Part shown: piece after piece, positions 52,954-62,240 of the stretch
How the letters are laid out: the number at the start of each line of letters is the position of its first letter
How positions within the stretch are numbered: the first letter of the stretch is position 1
Source of the DNA: Mycolicibacterium anyangense
GTDB lineage: Bacteria > Actinomycetota > Actinomycetes > Mycobacteriales > Mycobacteriaceae
Direction of reading: 5' to 3'
Length of the DNA stretch: 64,000 nucleotides
Assembly (NCBI RefSeq): GCF_010731855.1
Contig: NZ_AP022620.1
Span: forward strand, 4,340,001 to 4,404,000
Position numbers and translations under genes: made by a program
Notes under the pieces: model-generated
What the model was told of the DNA's origin: nothing
Database searches by the model: none
The model's input: the letters and a program-made list of their open reading frames with translations, nothing else

Positions 52954-53823
52954 ATGACCGCGACCCGGGACCGAGCCGCAGTCCCCTCGAAATACCGCGG
53001 CGAACTCGCCAAACAAAGTATGTTGCTAGGGAAGCCATTTCGCACCACGGGCCAGTGGCTCACCTTTATCGGCCAGACGTTCTGGCTGCTGCCGATCACC
53101 GTGCGCAAGTACCGGCGCGAGACCCTGCAGGTGATGAACAACCTTGCCTGGGGACGCGGATCGATCGTCGTCGACGGCGGCGTGATCAGCGTCCTGGCCA
53201 TCCTCGGAATCACGGTCGGCGCAATCGTTTCCATCGAATCCTTTGCCACACTCAATCTGATCGGACTCGGATCACTCACCGGCATCATCGGCGGATGGGG
53301 AAATGTTCGAGAGATGGCGCCTCTGGTTGCCGGCGTGGCGTTCGCCTCACAAGCGGGATGCCGGATGACGGCCGAGATCGGCTCCATGCGAATCTCCGAC
53401 GAGATCGACGCGACCGAAGCCATGGGGTTGCGGGCCATTCCCTTCGTGGTCGGGACGAGGGTGATCGGCGGACTGCTCTGCGTCATTCCCGGATATCTGT
53501 TGACGCTGGTCGTCAGCTTCGTCACCGCGAGTACCATCATCCAGAAGTTCTACGGACAGCCCGGCGGCACGTACAACCACTATTTCGTCCAGTTCCTCAC
53601 GCCGACCGATCTGGCTTACTCGTTGGCCAAAGCGGCGCTGTACTGCACGGCGGTCACCATCATCCACTGCTACTACGGGTTTTTCGCTTCCGGTGGACCG
53701 GTCGGTGTGGGCGAGGCATCGGGACGTGCCATCCGCGCGAGCCTGGTGACGATCATGGTGCTCGATTTCACGGCCACAGTCCTGCTCTGGGGTCTTCGCC
53801 CTCAGTTCGTCTTCACGGGTTAG
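52954..53823 (+). CDS. yrbEB: YrbE-type permease B
   Basis: The 289-residue protein, the usual YrbEB length, has the coupling motif ISDEIDATEAMGLRAIPF and several membrane helices. It pairs with YrbEA as the permease core. The ATG is one base after the yrbEA stop, and mceA starts 9 bases after its own stop behind TAGGAGGAG. Confidence 0.93.
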   Translation: MTATRDRAAVPSKYRGELAKQSMLLGKPFRTTGQWLTFIGQTFWLLPITVRKYRRETLQVMNNLAWGRGSIVVDGGVISVLAILGITVGAIVSIESFATLNLIGLGSLTGIIGGWGNVREMAPLVAGVAFASQAGCRMTAEIGSMRISDEIDATEAMGLRAIPFVVGTRVIGGLLCVIPGYLLTLVVSFVTASTIIQKFYGQPGGTYNHYFVQFLTPTDLAYSLAKAALYCTAVTIIHCYYGFFASGGPVGVGEASGRAIRASLVTIMVLDFTATVLLWGLRPQFVFTG

Positions 53824-53832
53824 GAGGAGAGC

Positions 53833-54924
53833 ATGTTGTTCCGGATGACGGCCGACGACGAAACTCGTCGCCTCACGATCATCGGGTTGATCGGCGCGGT
53901 CTGCATCGCCCTCGTCTGCGCGATGGTGGCCATCAACCCGTTCCGGCAGGACGACAAGGCCGCCCACTATTCGGTTACCATCGGATTGCCCTATGTCGGC
54001 CAGGGCGTTGCTGCCGGTACCCCGGTGGTCATGCACGGCGTCACGGTCGGGCGGGTATCGACGGTTTCCAGCCTTCCGCAAGGCGGGGTCCAGTTGGTCG
54101 CCGATCTGCAGGCCCGCCCCACATCCGGGCTCACCGACAAGGTCGACGTCGACTTCCGGCCGGCCAACTACTTCGGCGTCACCGCAGTCAATCTGATCCC
54201 CGGTGACGGTGGAAGTGCGCTGCGCAACGGATCACGGATTCAGCCGACACCGCGTGGAAACTTCACCCTCCAGGCGCTTCTCGCCCGTCTCGGTGAGGTC
54301 ACCAGTGGCGTCGTCACCCCGGAACTCATCAGCGTCATCAACCGTGCGACCCGCTACACCGACGCCCTCAACCCGCTGCTCGAGACCGTAGTGACGGTCT
54401 CCGAGGCGGTCACCAAGGTCCAGACAGTCAGCACCGAGCAACTGCTGCGCAACACCGCCGGGATCGCGGTTGCCTTCCCGTCTTTCGTCGACGGTGCAAC
54501 CCGCGCCGGCCACGGGTACGGTGTCGCAGGCGGTTTCGTCACGTTCAACGTCAGCGGCGAGTACGGTCTGCCGAGCCCGGATTCCGGGATTCGGCCCGGA
54601 CAGCGCCAGTCAGAGGAATTCTGGCAGACGAGGTCGCGTGCGACGCTGGACCTGTTGGCGAACTCGTTCTTCGGAGCGGTCGGAAAGCTGCTGTCCTCAC
54701 ACCCCGGTGATCTGCGGCCGGCGGTGGGCTTGGTCAAGACACTCAGCGACACGGTGCCTGGGCTCATCGCCCCGGCCGGGATGGCCGACACGATGGTCGA
54801 ACTTCGCACCCGGTTCGAGAAGCTCTACGCGGGTTCCCCCGAGCAGCGCGCTCTGCAGGTGCACCTAGTGCTCGACAACCTCCCCGGTGTGCAGGCCCCG
54901 ATCAACGCGATGGGAGGACAGTAA
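53833..54924 (+). CDS. mceA: MceA family lipid-transport protein
   Basis: The 363-residue protein has an N-terminal membrane anchor (about 16-36), an MlaD/Mce domain (YSVTIGLPYVGQGVAAGTPV onwards, about 45-125) and a helical region. Mce proteins assemble as hexameric tubes that carry lipids across the cell envelope. A very good ribosome binding site (AGGAGGAG) precedes the ATG. Its stop overlaps the start of mceB by one base. Confidence 0.92.
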   Translation: MLFRMTADDETRRLTIIGLIGAVCIALVCAMVAINPFRQDDKAAHYSVTIGLPYVGQGVAAGTPVVMHGVTVGRVSTVSSLPQGGVQLVADLQARPTSGLTDKVDVDFRPANYFGVTAVNLIPGDGGSALRNGSRIQPTPRGNFTLQALLARLGEVTSGVVTPELISVINRATRYTDALNPLLETVVTVSEAVTKVQTVSTEQLLRNTAGIAVAFPSFVDGATRAGHGYGVAGGFVTFNVSGEYGLPSPDSGIRPGQRQSEEFWQTRSRATLDLLANSFFGAVGKLLSSHPGDLRPAVGLVKTLSDTVPGLIAPAGMADTMVELRTRFEKLYAGSPEQRALQVHLVLDNLPGVQAPINAMGGQ

Positions 54925-55931
54925 TGAAGCCCATGGGCGCCCTCTGGCGGTTCGCCGTGAGTGCCGCGCTCGCCGCAGTGGTGTTCATCCTCGTCGTCAA
55001 TGTGCTCCGACAACCGGTCGCCGCGCAGACGGAGCAGTACACCGCCAAATTCCTCGACGTCTCCGGTCTGCATGTCGACTCCGACGTACGCGTTCGTGGT
55101 GTCCGGGTCGGCAAGGTCGAATCCCTCTCGCTATCACGGGAATCCGGTCAGACCATTGCTGTCGTTAACCTGAGCATGGACAAGCGGTACGCGGTCGCGC
55201 CGGCCACCCGGATGGCGGTGAAATACCAGGCATTGACCGGTTTGCGCTATATCGACGTATCCGCGCCAGTGGAGTCGGGGCCGGGCACGAAGACGATAAC
55301 CGAGGTCCCGCTCGCCATGACTCGGCCGTCCTTCGACATCACCACGCTGTTCAACGGACTGCAGCCCGTCATGGCCACGCTGAGCCCGCAAGACATCGAC
55401 ACGTTCACCGACAATGCGGCGAACTTCCTCTCCGGTGACGGATCCGGCCTCGGACCGATGCTGGACAGCATCCACAAACTCACCGAGTTCACTGCCAACC
55501 GGCAAGAGGTGGTCGCCACCCTCATGCAGAACCTGTCCGCCATCGCCGACACCTTCGGCGGTCACTCCAAAGACGTGATCCAGATTATCGAGTGGGCCAA
55601 TCGCCCGATCGACTCGGCACTGAAGGTGCTCGACGAGTTCCGTAAATCGCAGCTCTACGGACCCGGCTTCACCGAGGCCGCTGTTCGGCTGCTGGAGAAC
55701 GCCGGATTCAGCAAGGCGGGTGGGGCGGACATCGATCACGGGTTGGACCGCGCCATCACCGTCTTCGACGACTACTCCGATGCATTCAAGCGTGTTCCGG
55801 TCGTGTGGGATAACATCTCCGATCCGGCGCCGCCTGATCAACCGCTGCCGTGTAGCCACGGTCCTGCTCAGCTACCACAATCCCTGGACGTACTCCTCAA
55901 CGGGCAACGGGTGATCCTGTGCAATCGGTGA
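54924..55931 (+). CDS. mceB: MceB family lipid-transport protein
   Basis: The 335-residue protein has an N-terminal membrane helix (about 10-27) and an Mce domain with the typical VRVRGVRVGKVESLSL. Helical segments follow. A Pro/Cys-containing tail (PCSHGPAQLPQ) ends in CNR. It overlaps mceA by one base and mceC by 13 bases. Confidence 0.92.
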   Translation: MKPMGALWRFAVSAALAAVVFILVVNVLRQPVAAQTEQYTAKFLDVSGLHVDSDVRVRGVRVGKVESLSLSRESGQTIAVVNLSMDKRYAVAPATRMAVKYQALTGLRYIDVSAPVESGPGTKTITEVPLAMTRPSFDITTLFNGLQPVMATLSPQDIDTFTDNAANFLSGDGSGLGPMLDSIHKLTEFTANRQEVVATLMQNLSAIADTFGGHSKDVIQIIEWANRPIDSALKVLDEFRKSQLYGPGFTEAAVRLLENAGFSKAGGADIDHGLDRAITVFDDYSDAFKRVPVVWDNISDPAPPDQPLPCSHGPAQLPQSLDVLLNGQRVILCNR

Positions 55932-56890
55932 AATGGATTCACAACCCCCTGATTTGGGGCGTCATAGCGCTGTCGATGCTCATGGTGACGGCAATAGTCG
56001 CCGGCTACGTCTACATCAGGCCACCCGGTGACCGGCAGGTGGTGTTCTACACCAACGATGCCGCGTCGGTGCGATCCGGTGACAGTGTGCGAGTGGCGGG
56101 CATCCCGGTTGGCAAGATCACCTCGCTGTCTCTGGAGCAGGATCGGATCAGAGTGCAAGCTTCCGTCGACAAGAACACCTTCGTCGGCGACCAGTCCCAG
56201 GTCGACATCCGCATGCTGACTATCGTCGGGGGCTACTACGTCGACCTGATCCCGCTTGGCGATCGGCCACTGGGCGAAAACCCGATCCCCGCAGGCCGAG
56301 TCAAAACTCCCTACAACCTGATGCGGGCGCTGACCGACTCGACGAAAGTCACCCAGGAGATCAATCCGCGCCCGATCCGGCAGTCGCTGGATCAGATCCA
56401 GGCAGGCCTGAGCGGGACCAACACCGAGACGCTATCGACCGTGATCGATGCCGGCAATGCCCTTGCCGACACGATCGATCGGCAACGCGGGCAGATCACC
56501 CAGATCCTCGACATGTCCGATGAGTACATCCAAGCCCTGAGCGCCTACCGGGGCCGACTCCAAGAGCTGGTGTCAAAGATTTCGATCATCGAGCAGACAC
56601 TTACGGTGTACGGCAAGGGTTTCGGCGCAGCACTTGCCGGCATGGGCGACATCGGCGAGTCCGTCCTGGCACCGTTGTCGAAGTTCTGGGTGAACAATCG
56701 CGAGGAGTTCATCCAGAAGGTGCGGGACTGGCAGGACAGGTTCCGCCGGTGGGTGGACAACAACAGCCGGATCATTCCTCGACTGCGGCGGGTGCGAGAC
56801 AAGATCGAACGAGTTCTTGATGCGCAGAACGCTAAGCCAGAACTGTTGGCGACCGATCTGTGCATCCCGGTTCCGGGGAGCGTATGCTGA
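55919..56890 (+). CDS. mceC: MceC family lipid-transport protein
   Basis: The 323-residue protein has an N-terminal membrane helix (about 12-33) and an Mce domain with DSVRVAGIPVGKITSLSLE and a later IVGGYYVDLIPLG. GTG 55919 and GTG 55928 are both possible starts; the second would shorten the overlap with mceB to four bases. The C-terminal third is helical. No long Pro-rich tail, often present in MceC proteins, is seen. Confidence 0.9.
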   Translation: MQSVKWIHNPLIWGVIALSMLMVTAIVAGYVYIRPPGDRQVVFYTNDAASVRSGDSVRVAGIPVGKITSLSLEQDRIRVQASVDKNTFVGDQSQVDIRMLTIVGGYYVDLIPLGDRPLGENPIPAGRVKTPYNLMRALTDSTKVTQEINPRPIRQSLDQIQAGLSGTNTETLSTVIDAGNALADTIDRQRGQITQILDMSDEYIQALSAYRGRLQELVSKISIIEQTLTVYGKGFGAALAGMGDIGESVLAPLSKFWVNNREEFIQKVRDWQDRFRRWVDNNSRIIPRLRRVRDKIERVLDAQNAKPELLATDLCIPVPGSVC

Positions 56891-58017
56891 TGGTGTACAG
56901 CGCTTTTCGAAGAATCTGTAACGGGACCGCCGCACTAGTGCTTGCGGCGCTGACCGCCGCAGCGGCGTCCTCCTGCGGTTCAGCTGCCCGTCCTGCGGCG
57001 ACGGACTACTGCGCCGTCATGCCGGATACCGTCGGCCTCTACGTGGGCAATCCGGTCACCCAGATGGGCTACCCGATCGGGACGGTCACCTCGATCACCC
57101 CGCACGCCACCGACGTCCGGGTGGACTTCACCGTCACCGAGAACCGTTCCTTGCCCGCCGATGTGAAGGCCGTGATCCGGTCGCCGTCGATCGTCGCGGA
57201 CCGCTCGCTGGAACTGGTCGGTAACTACAGGAGCGGGCCCAAGCTGGAGCCGAATGGCTGTGTGCCGCTGCAACGGTCGATGTCGCCGAAGTCGCTGTCA
57301 GAAGTCATCGGCTCGGCTGACACCTTCCTCAAGGCGATCAATCCGGACGGGTCGAGCAACATCGGTGACACTATCGCCGGAGTCAACCGGCTGGCGCAGG
57401 GCAATGGCGCACGCACCGGCGCACTGGTAACGAAAGTATCTGCGCTGGTGGACAATCCGGACCGCGCGATTGGTGACATAGGGTCGATCGTGCAGAATCT
57501 GGCCGAGCTGACCACCTCGTTGACTGAGATGCGGGGCCCGATGAAAGAGGTACTCCTCGACGGTGTGACCACGACGCCGGATCTCGACAAGGCGATGGAC
57601 GGTGCCGCCCGGCTAGGCGACGCACGCGGGAAGGCACCGCTGGGAACGTTGTCCGCCGTCATCGAGATGGTGTCGGTCCTGGAATCCCGGCTGGGAGATG
57701 AGACCCAATTGACTCTGGACACCGTCAGTGACGCCACCAGAAAGCTCAGCCCGCACGCGAACGCCCTTGCGGCCGAGTTCAACCCGGTTCCGTGGTGGAT
57801 CAACACCATCGCCAACCACTACAACGCCCACCAGTTCAGTCCGTTCAACATCGCCTACCGGCCGCCAATGTTCCGGGTGCAGTCGCACGACGGACTGGCG
57901 CTGTGCGGCTTGATGAACGCGCAGATGCCGGGCAGTTGCGCCGACGTCAACGGCCAACCCTACGCAGTCGACATCTCGTTGCTGCAGTACGTCGTGATGC
58001 AAGCGAGCCGCAAATGA
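56884..58017 (+). CDS. mceD: MceD family protein with lipoprotein-like signal
   Basis: The 377-residue protein has an Mce domain (GLYVGNPVTQMGYPIGTVTS). Unlike typical MceD it begins with a signal sequence whose hydrophobic core ends in AAAASSCGS, so it may be lipid-modified at that Cys. The chain is also shorter than many MceD proteins. ATG 56884 follows GGGGAG and overlaps the mceC stop; an in-frame GTG at 56860 lies inside mceC and is less likely. The C-terminal region has conserved-looking cysteines (LCGLMNAQMPGSC). Confidence 0.87.
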   Translation: MLMVYSAFRRICNGTAALVLAALTAAAASSCGSAARPAATDYCAVMPDTVGLYVGNPVTQMGYPIGTVTSITPHATDVRVDFTVTENRSLPADVKAVIRSPSIVADRSLELVGNYRSGPKLEPNGCVPLQRSMSPKSLSEVIGSADTFLKAINPDGSSNIGDTIAGVNRLAQGNGARTGALVTKVSALVDNPDRAIGDIGSIVQNLAELTTSLTEMRGPMKEVLLDGVTTTPDLDKAMDGAARLGDARGKAPLGTLSAVIEMVSVLESRLGDETQLTLDTVSDATRKLSPHANALAAEFNPVPWWINTIANHYNAHQFSPFNIAYRPPMFRVQSHDGLALCGLMNAQMPGSCADVNGQPYAVDISLLQYVVMQASRK

Positions 58018-59024
58018 TCAGTACAGCAACCCTCATCAGGCGTACGGCCCTGGGCGTGGCGGCGGCGTTGGTGTTGACCTCCTGCGCCGCGCTCAACGTC
58101 AATGCACTGCCGCAGCCAGGCCAGAACAGGGACCGCGGCTACGACGTCATCCTGGAATTCGCCAATGTGCTCAACCTGCCGGACCGTGCAAAGGTCGTCC
58201 AGGACGGCACCACGGTCGGAGTCGTCAACCACGTCGATCTGAGGGCTGATCACGTCGATGTAACGGCGCGTATCGACTCCGGCGTCTCCGTGCCCTCAGA
58301 CGTACATGCGACCTTGCAGCAGTCGACGGTGCTCGGTGACACGTACCTGGCCTTGGAGCGCCCGCAAGGTGAGCAGGGTACCGGCACTCCGGCGATCGGT
58401 CCCGGCGCGAGAGTACCCCTTTCTCAGACCACGTCTCCACCGCAACTCGAGGACACCATTGCCAATCTCGCGAACTTCGTTGGCAGCGGGTCGATTCAGC
58501 GGATCCAGAACACCATCATCGGGCTCAACAACGTCACGCCACAACGCAGAGAAGACCTGCGCGCGATGACCAGCCGGGTGACCACGGATCTGGCCGATCT
58601 GCGCAACAACATCGACACGGTGGATACCTGGCTACAGGGTACGTCGAACACCGTCGCCGCGGTCATCGCGCATCTGCCCGAATACAAGTACTGGTTGAGC
58701 CCGGACGGCATGCTGGGCTTCGATAGAGGTTCTCAGACCGGCTCCTACATCGGCACCGTTCTCCCCTCGATCGGCAGTATCTACAGTGGCGGCTTCTGGC
58801 TGGTGCCGTTGCTGAACTCGCTGGCCGACGCACTCGGTGCGGTGCAGCAGAGCAAGTGGAACTTCGAGGCCGAGGGTCCGGCTTGGCGCAGGTTGTTCTA
58901 CGAGGACTTTCTGCCGGTGGACAAGAATCCGGCGATCAACATCACCTCGATCACCGGACCCGACGGCAAGGAGATGATCGACAACATCCAGGACGTCATG
59001 CGGGTCATCGGAGCGATGCCATGA
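58014..59024 (+). CDS. mceE: MceE family lipoprotein
   Basis: The 336-residue protein has a clear lipoprotein signal (hydrophobic core ALGVAAALVLTSC, lipid-modified Cys near residue 24) and an Mce domain (ILEFANVLNLPDRAKVVQDG). MceE proteins are normally the lipoprotein of the complex and attach it to the membrane. Both ends show ATGA overlaps with neighbours. Confidence 0.92.
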   Translation: MISTATLIRRTALGVAAALVLTSCAALNVNALPQPGQNRDRGYDVILEFANVLNLPDRAKVVQDGTTVGVVNHVDLRADHVDVTARIDSGVSVPSDVHATLQQSTVLGDTYLALERPQGEQGTGTPAIGPGARVPLSQTTSPPQLEDTIANLANFVGSGSIQRIQNTIIGLNNVTPQRREDLRAMTSRVTTDLADLRNNIDTVDTWLQGTSNTVAAVIAHLPEYKYWLSPDGMLGFDRGSQTGSYIGTVLPSIGSIYSGGFWLVPLLNSLADALGAVQQSKWNFEAEGPAWRRLFYEDFLPVDKNPAINITSITGPDGKEMIDNIQDVMRVIGAMP

Positions 59025-59977
59025 GAGCCGTCAAGAACGCCCTGTCGTTCGGCGCCATGGGGCTCATTATCGCGATCGCCGCTGCTTATCTGGCATCGCT
59101 CCATCTCCACTTCCGGTCACCGGACAACCGGACAAACCTGTCGATGGACGTCCCGGATGTCAAGGGTCTGGTCGTCGGATCCAACGTGCTGCTGCGTGGC
59201 GTGAGCGTCGGCAAGGTGACCAAGGTCGAAACCACCCTGGGCCAGGCCACCGTCGACTTCTATGTGGATGGGCGGCAGCGTGTTCCGGTGGACAGCGATA
59301 TCCGGTTGGACAACCTCTCCGCTCTCGGGGAGACCTACATCGGCTTGATACCGCATACCGACTCCGGTCCGATGCTCACCAACGGCCAACGGATCTCGAC
59401 CGAACGGGTGGTCGTGCCGCCGTCGATCTCGGAGCTGGCGACCAGCGTTGTCAGGGTCCTGAATCAGTCAGACCCGCAACAACTCTCGAGCATCACCAAG
59501 GAGGCCGATGAGGCCTTGCCGGACCCAGAGGAGACGTTGCCGAATCTGGTTCGCGCCAGCCAGCTGCTCAATCAGATGGTGGGCAGCATGAATGGCGACG
59601 GCCAGCGGGTACTGGGCAACGCCCAGACTCTGCTGCAGAACGCCGGCTGGGTCGGCCCGACATTGGCCCGGCTGGGTCCCGAGGTGGGCAGTGCAGGCGA
59701 CTCACTCGGCGCAACCTTCCATTCGATGATGAGCACCGTGGTGTGGGACAACCCACGCAACATGAAGTTGTTCGGCAAGTTCCTGCAGCGCATTCAGGAC
59801 TTCCTGGACAGCCGCGGGGGAGACATCAAGGTGCTCACCCAGGCGCTCACCCCGCAGTTCCAGGGTATCGGCGGCGCCCTGATGAACATCGATACCGGGC
59901 AGATGCTGTCGAACGTACTCGCGGGCATCCCCGAGGACGGTGCGATCACGCTACACGTCAAAGTTCCCGACCAATAA
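59021..59977 (+). CDS. mceF: MceF family lipid-transport protein
   Basis: The 318-residue protein has an N-terminal membrane helix (about 8-26) and an Mce domain (VKGLVVGSNVLLRGVSVGKV). It is the sixth and last Mce subunit and is shorter than many MceF proteins. The ATG overlaps the mceE stop. A 42-base gap with GAAGGAAA follows before the Mce-associated gene. Confidence 0.92.
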   Translation: MRAVKNALSFGAMGLIIAIAAAYLASLHLHFRSPDNRTNLSMDVPDVKGLVVGSNVLLRGVSVGKVTKVETTLGQATVDFYVDGRQRVPVDSDIRLDNLSALGETYIGLIPHTDSGPMLTNGQRISTERVVVPPSISELATSVVRVLNQSDPQQLSSITKEADEALPDPEETLPNLVRASQLLNQMVGSMNGDGQRVLGNAQTLLQNAGWVGPTLARLGPEVGSAGDSLGATFHSMMSTVVWDNPRNMKLFGKFLQRIQDFLDSRGGDIKVLTQALTPQFQGIGGALMNIDTGQMLSNVLAGIPEDGAITLHVKVPDQ

Positions 59978-60019
59978 CGCCGAAAATGACTGCAGACCAG
60001 ACAGATTGAAGGAAATCCC

Positions 60020-60664
60020 ATGTCAACGACCGATATCGAAGACCGGGTCGACACCCCGTCACCCGCCGACCAGGACAGTGAGTCGGCACCCACTCCCGAG
60101 CCGGCTGTCGAGCCCGCCGCAACCAGCCGGCCAGAAGGCGGCGGCCGGCGGCTATCGATCTCGCTGCGCGGCGCCGTTGTAGGCCTCGTGGTCGCCGTGC
60201 TGGTCGCTGCGGTCGGTGTGCTCGCCTGGCTCTACATCGGTGCCCAGCACAAGCTCGATGCGCAATCCAAAGCGGCCGCAGACCGCACCCACGCAGAAGA
60301 GCTCGCGATCACCTACGCGGTGAGTGCCGCCCAGATGGACTTCCAGGACTTCAACGGCTGGAAAGTGAAGCTGGTCAACGGGACTTCGCCCGAGCTGAAG
60401 GACAAGCTGAGCAAGGCCGCCGATTCGATGGAGCAGATTTTGGCGCCGCTGCAGTGGAAGTCCAGCGCGCGCCCGCTGGCCGCCAAGGTTCGTTCGGATG
60501 CCGGTGGCGTTTACGTGGTGGACTCTTTCGTCAGCGTCCTGACCAAGACGGTCCAGGCTCCCGAAGGCCTGCAGTCGACCGCGACGTACAGCGTGACGCT
60601 TGACAGCAACAAGAACTGGGAGATCACCGACGTCGGCGGGATCGATTCGGCGCTGGGGAAGTAA
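60020..60664 (+). CDS. Mce-associated membrane protein (Mam/Mas type)
   Basis: The 214-residue protein has an acidic, Pro-rich cytosolic tail (1-43), one membrane helix (about 52-73) and a SnoaL/NTF2-like extracytoplasmic domain. That is the layout of Mce-associated proteins that stabilise Mce complexes. GAAGGAAA precedes the ATG. It closes the block directly linked to the importer. Confidence 0.85.
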   Translation: MSTTDIEDRVDTPSPADQDSESAPTPEPAVEPAATSRPEGGGRRLSISLRGAVVGLVVAVLVAAVGVLAWLYIGAQHKLDAQSKAAADRTHAEELAITYAVSAAQMDFQDFNGWKVKLVNGTSPELKDKLSKAADSMEQILAPLQWKSSARPLAAKVRSDAGGVYVVDSFVSVLTKTVQAPEGLQSTATYSVTLDSNKNWEITDVGGIDSALGK

Positions 60665-60672
60665 CGACGCCC

Positions 60673-61320
60673 ATGTCTGCTGTGAATCGAGACCCGGGCC
60701 GCCCGGGTGGCCGGACGATACCGGCTTGGCTCGTCACGCTGGTCGTCCTCGTGCTGGGCCCGGCGCTCGCGTCGTCGGGTGTGGCGGGCGCCGACGACGA
60801 CCCCTGGGGCGAGTCACCTGCGCCGGTTCCGCTGCCGGTCGTCGTCCCGGTGGCCGACAATTGGCAACCGCAGTTCCCGTTTCCGTTCGATCAATCGCGC
60901 CAATACGTCACCCCCGCGGACATCACCGCCGAAGGGGAGATGTGCCAGTGGTTCAATCAGCAATACAGGGTGTTGAAACTGCAGATCGAACGGCTGAACA
61001 ACACCATCATTCGCAACAACGGCGACTTCAACGCCGGTGCGGTTCCCGGCGACCTGCAGATCGTCCTGGGCAATATCGATCAGTCCCTGGACTACCTGGC
61101 GCCCCGCGCCCAGGCACTGACCCAGAGCTACGACCATGCGGGTGACATGTACTTCCCCATCTACCAGGGCGATGCGTTCTACGGTCTGTGGCAACAACTC
61201 TCGAATGTCAGCAACGGCTTGAAAGCGCACCAGCCGACCTGGTTCTCCGGGCCATCGTTCCTGCGGGCACAACACTGGGGCAGCAAGATCAACCGTTCCG
61301 ACGTCTGTGGTCAGACGTGA
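60673..61320 (+). CDS. Exported protein of unknown function, mce operon
   Basis: The 215-residue product has a signal sequence (about 17-39, ending SSGVAGADD) and a Pro-rich segment. A helical mature domain follows with two cysteines, one in GEMCQWFNQQY and one in the C-terminal VCGQT. The start is 8 bases after the preceding stop. I do not recognise a family. Position suggests a periplasmic accessory to the Mce system. Confidence 0.7.
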   Translation: MSAVNRDPGRPGGRTIPAWLVTLVVLVLGPALASSGVAGADDDPWGESPAPVPLPVVVPVADNWQPQFPFPFDQSRQYVTPADITAEGEMCQWFNQQYRVLKLQIERLNNTIIRNNGDFNAGAVPGDLQIVLGNIDQSLDYLAPRAQALTQSYDHAGDMYFPIYQGDAFYGLWQQLSNVSNGLKAHQPTWFSGPSFLRAQHWGSKINRSDVCGQT

Positions 61321-61349
61321 GGCCGCCCCACACCGACGAGGGTGATCCG

Positions 61350-61838
61350 ATGATGAAGACCCGAGCCGGCACCAGCTGCGGCCTCGGTCGGCGCGTTGCG
61401 CTCGCTCTAGGGCTGGCGGCGTCCGGCCTGGCTCTGGCCGGTGGACCGGCACATGCCGATCCCGGCACAGTCCTCGACCAGGCTCTGATGTCGGCGCGAG
61501 CAGGTACGCCGTGTGGGCAGTTCGGTCCGGACCAGCAGGTGGCGCACGCGGCGGACATCATCAATCGGTCGACCAGGGACTACCTGGCCCAGCACGCCGA
61601 TACGGTGCCAGCCGATGCACAGCACCCGGATGCCATCGTGAAAGACCTTGGAATCCCGGCCAGTAAGACATTCGCCTTGCTGGGTGCTGCGCAGAGCCCG
61701 GCTGACGCCATCAAGGGACTGCTCGTACAGGGGTTCGCCGCTATCCCGGATTGCAGCTACAACCGGATGGGAACCAGCATGATCTACGACGCGGACTCGG
61801 GCTACACCCTCGTCACCGCGGTCCTGGTGGGACCGTGA
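61350..61838 (+). CDS. Small exported protein, mce operon
   Basis: The 162-residue protein has a signal peptide (VALALGLAASGLALAGGPAHA, about 15-35). The mature domain is helical with two cysteines (C near 51 in AGTPCGQFG and one in PDCSYNRMG) that probably bond. The ATG at 61350, preceded by GAGGG, is followed by a second ATG. The family is not recognised. It overlaps the next gene by one base. Confidence 0.68.
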   Translation: MMKTRAGTSCGLGRRVALALGLAASGLALAGGPAHADPGTVLDQALMSARAGTPCGQFGPDQQVAHAADIINRSTRDYLAQHADTVPADAQHPDAIVKDLGIPASKTFALLGAAQSPADAIKGLLVQGFAAIPDCSYNRMGTSMIYDADSGYTLVTAVLVGP

Positions 61839-62227
61839 TGCGGGTAGGCCGCCCGGCGCGGACGGTGGCCGTCTTCTTGGCCGCGGTCGCCGCGGCATCG
61901 CTCACCGCGCCCTGCGCTCAGGCTGGGGGGTCCGTCACCTATGAAGTGGTCTCCGATTCGATCGGCGTCGCGAACATCGAATACCAGGACGCCCAGGGCC
62001 GGGTGGCGATCACCAACGCGCCGCTTCCGTGGCGGCTCGACGTCACCATGCCGGACCCGCAGTCAGCGCCTCCCTACGGCGCGCAGGTTCGCGCCGACTG
62101 GCGTCCCGACGCCAGACCCAATCGATGGGTCAGCGTGCGAGTCATCTACCAGGGCAAGGTTTTCTGTCAGAACACGCTCGACATCGGCGATGCAGCCTGC
62201 TATGGCAACACGTCGAGAATCACCTAG
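61838..62227 (+). CDS. Exported MmpS-like protein
   Basis: The 129-residue product has a signal sequence and one beta-rich domain whose VTYEVVSDSIGVANIEYQD and PLPWRLDVTM segments resemble the MmpS accessory proteins of mycobacterial MmpL transporters. Unlike MmpS it appears to be cleaved and free rather than membrane-anchored, and no mmpL gene is nearby. Two cysteines in the C-terminal part (FCQNTLDIGDAAC) may bond. Function is unknown. Confidence 0.6.
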   Translation: MRVGRPARTVAVFLAAVAAASLTAPCAQAGGSVTYEVVSDSIGVANIEYQDAQGRVAITNAPLPWRLDVTMPDPQSAPPYGAQVRADWRPDARPNRWVSVRVIYQGKVFCQNTLDIGDAACYGNTSRIT

Positions 62228-62240
62228 GAGTTCACCGACG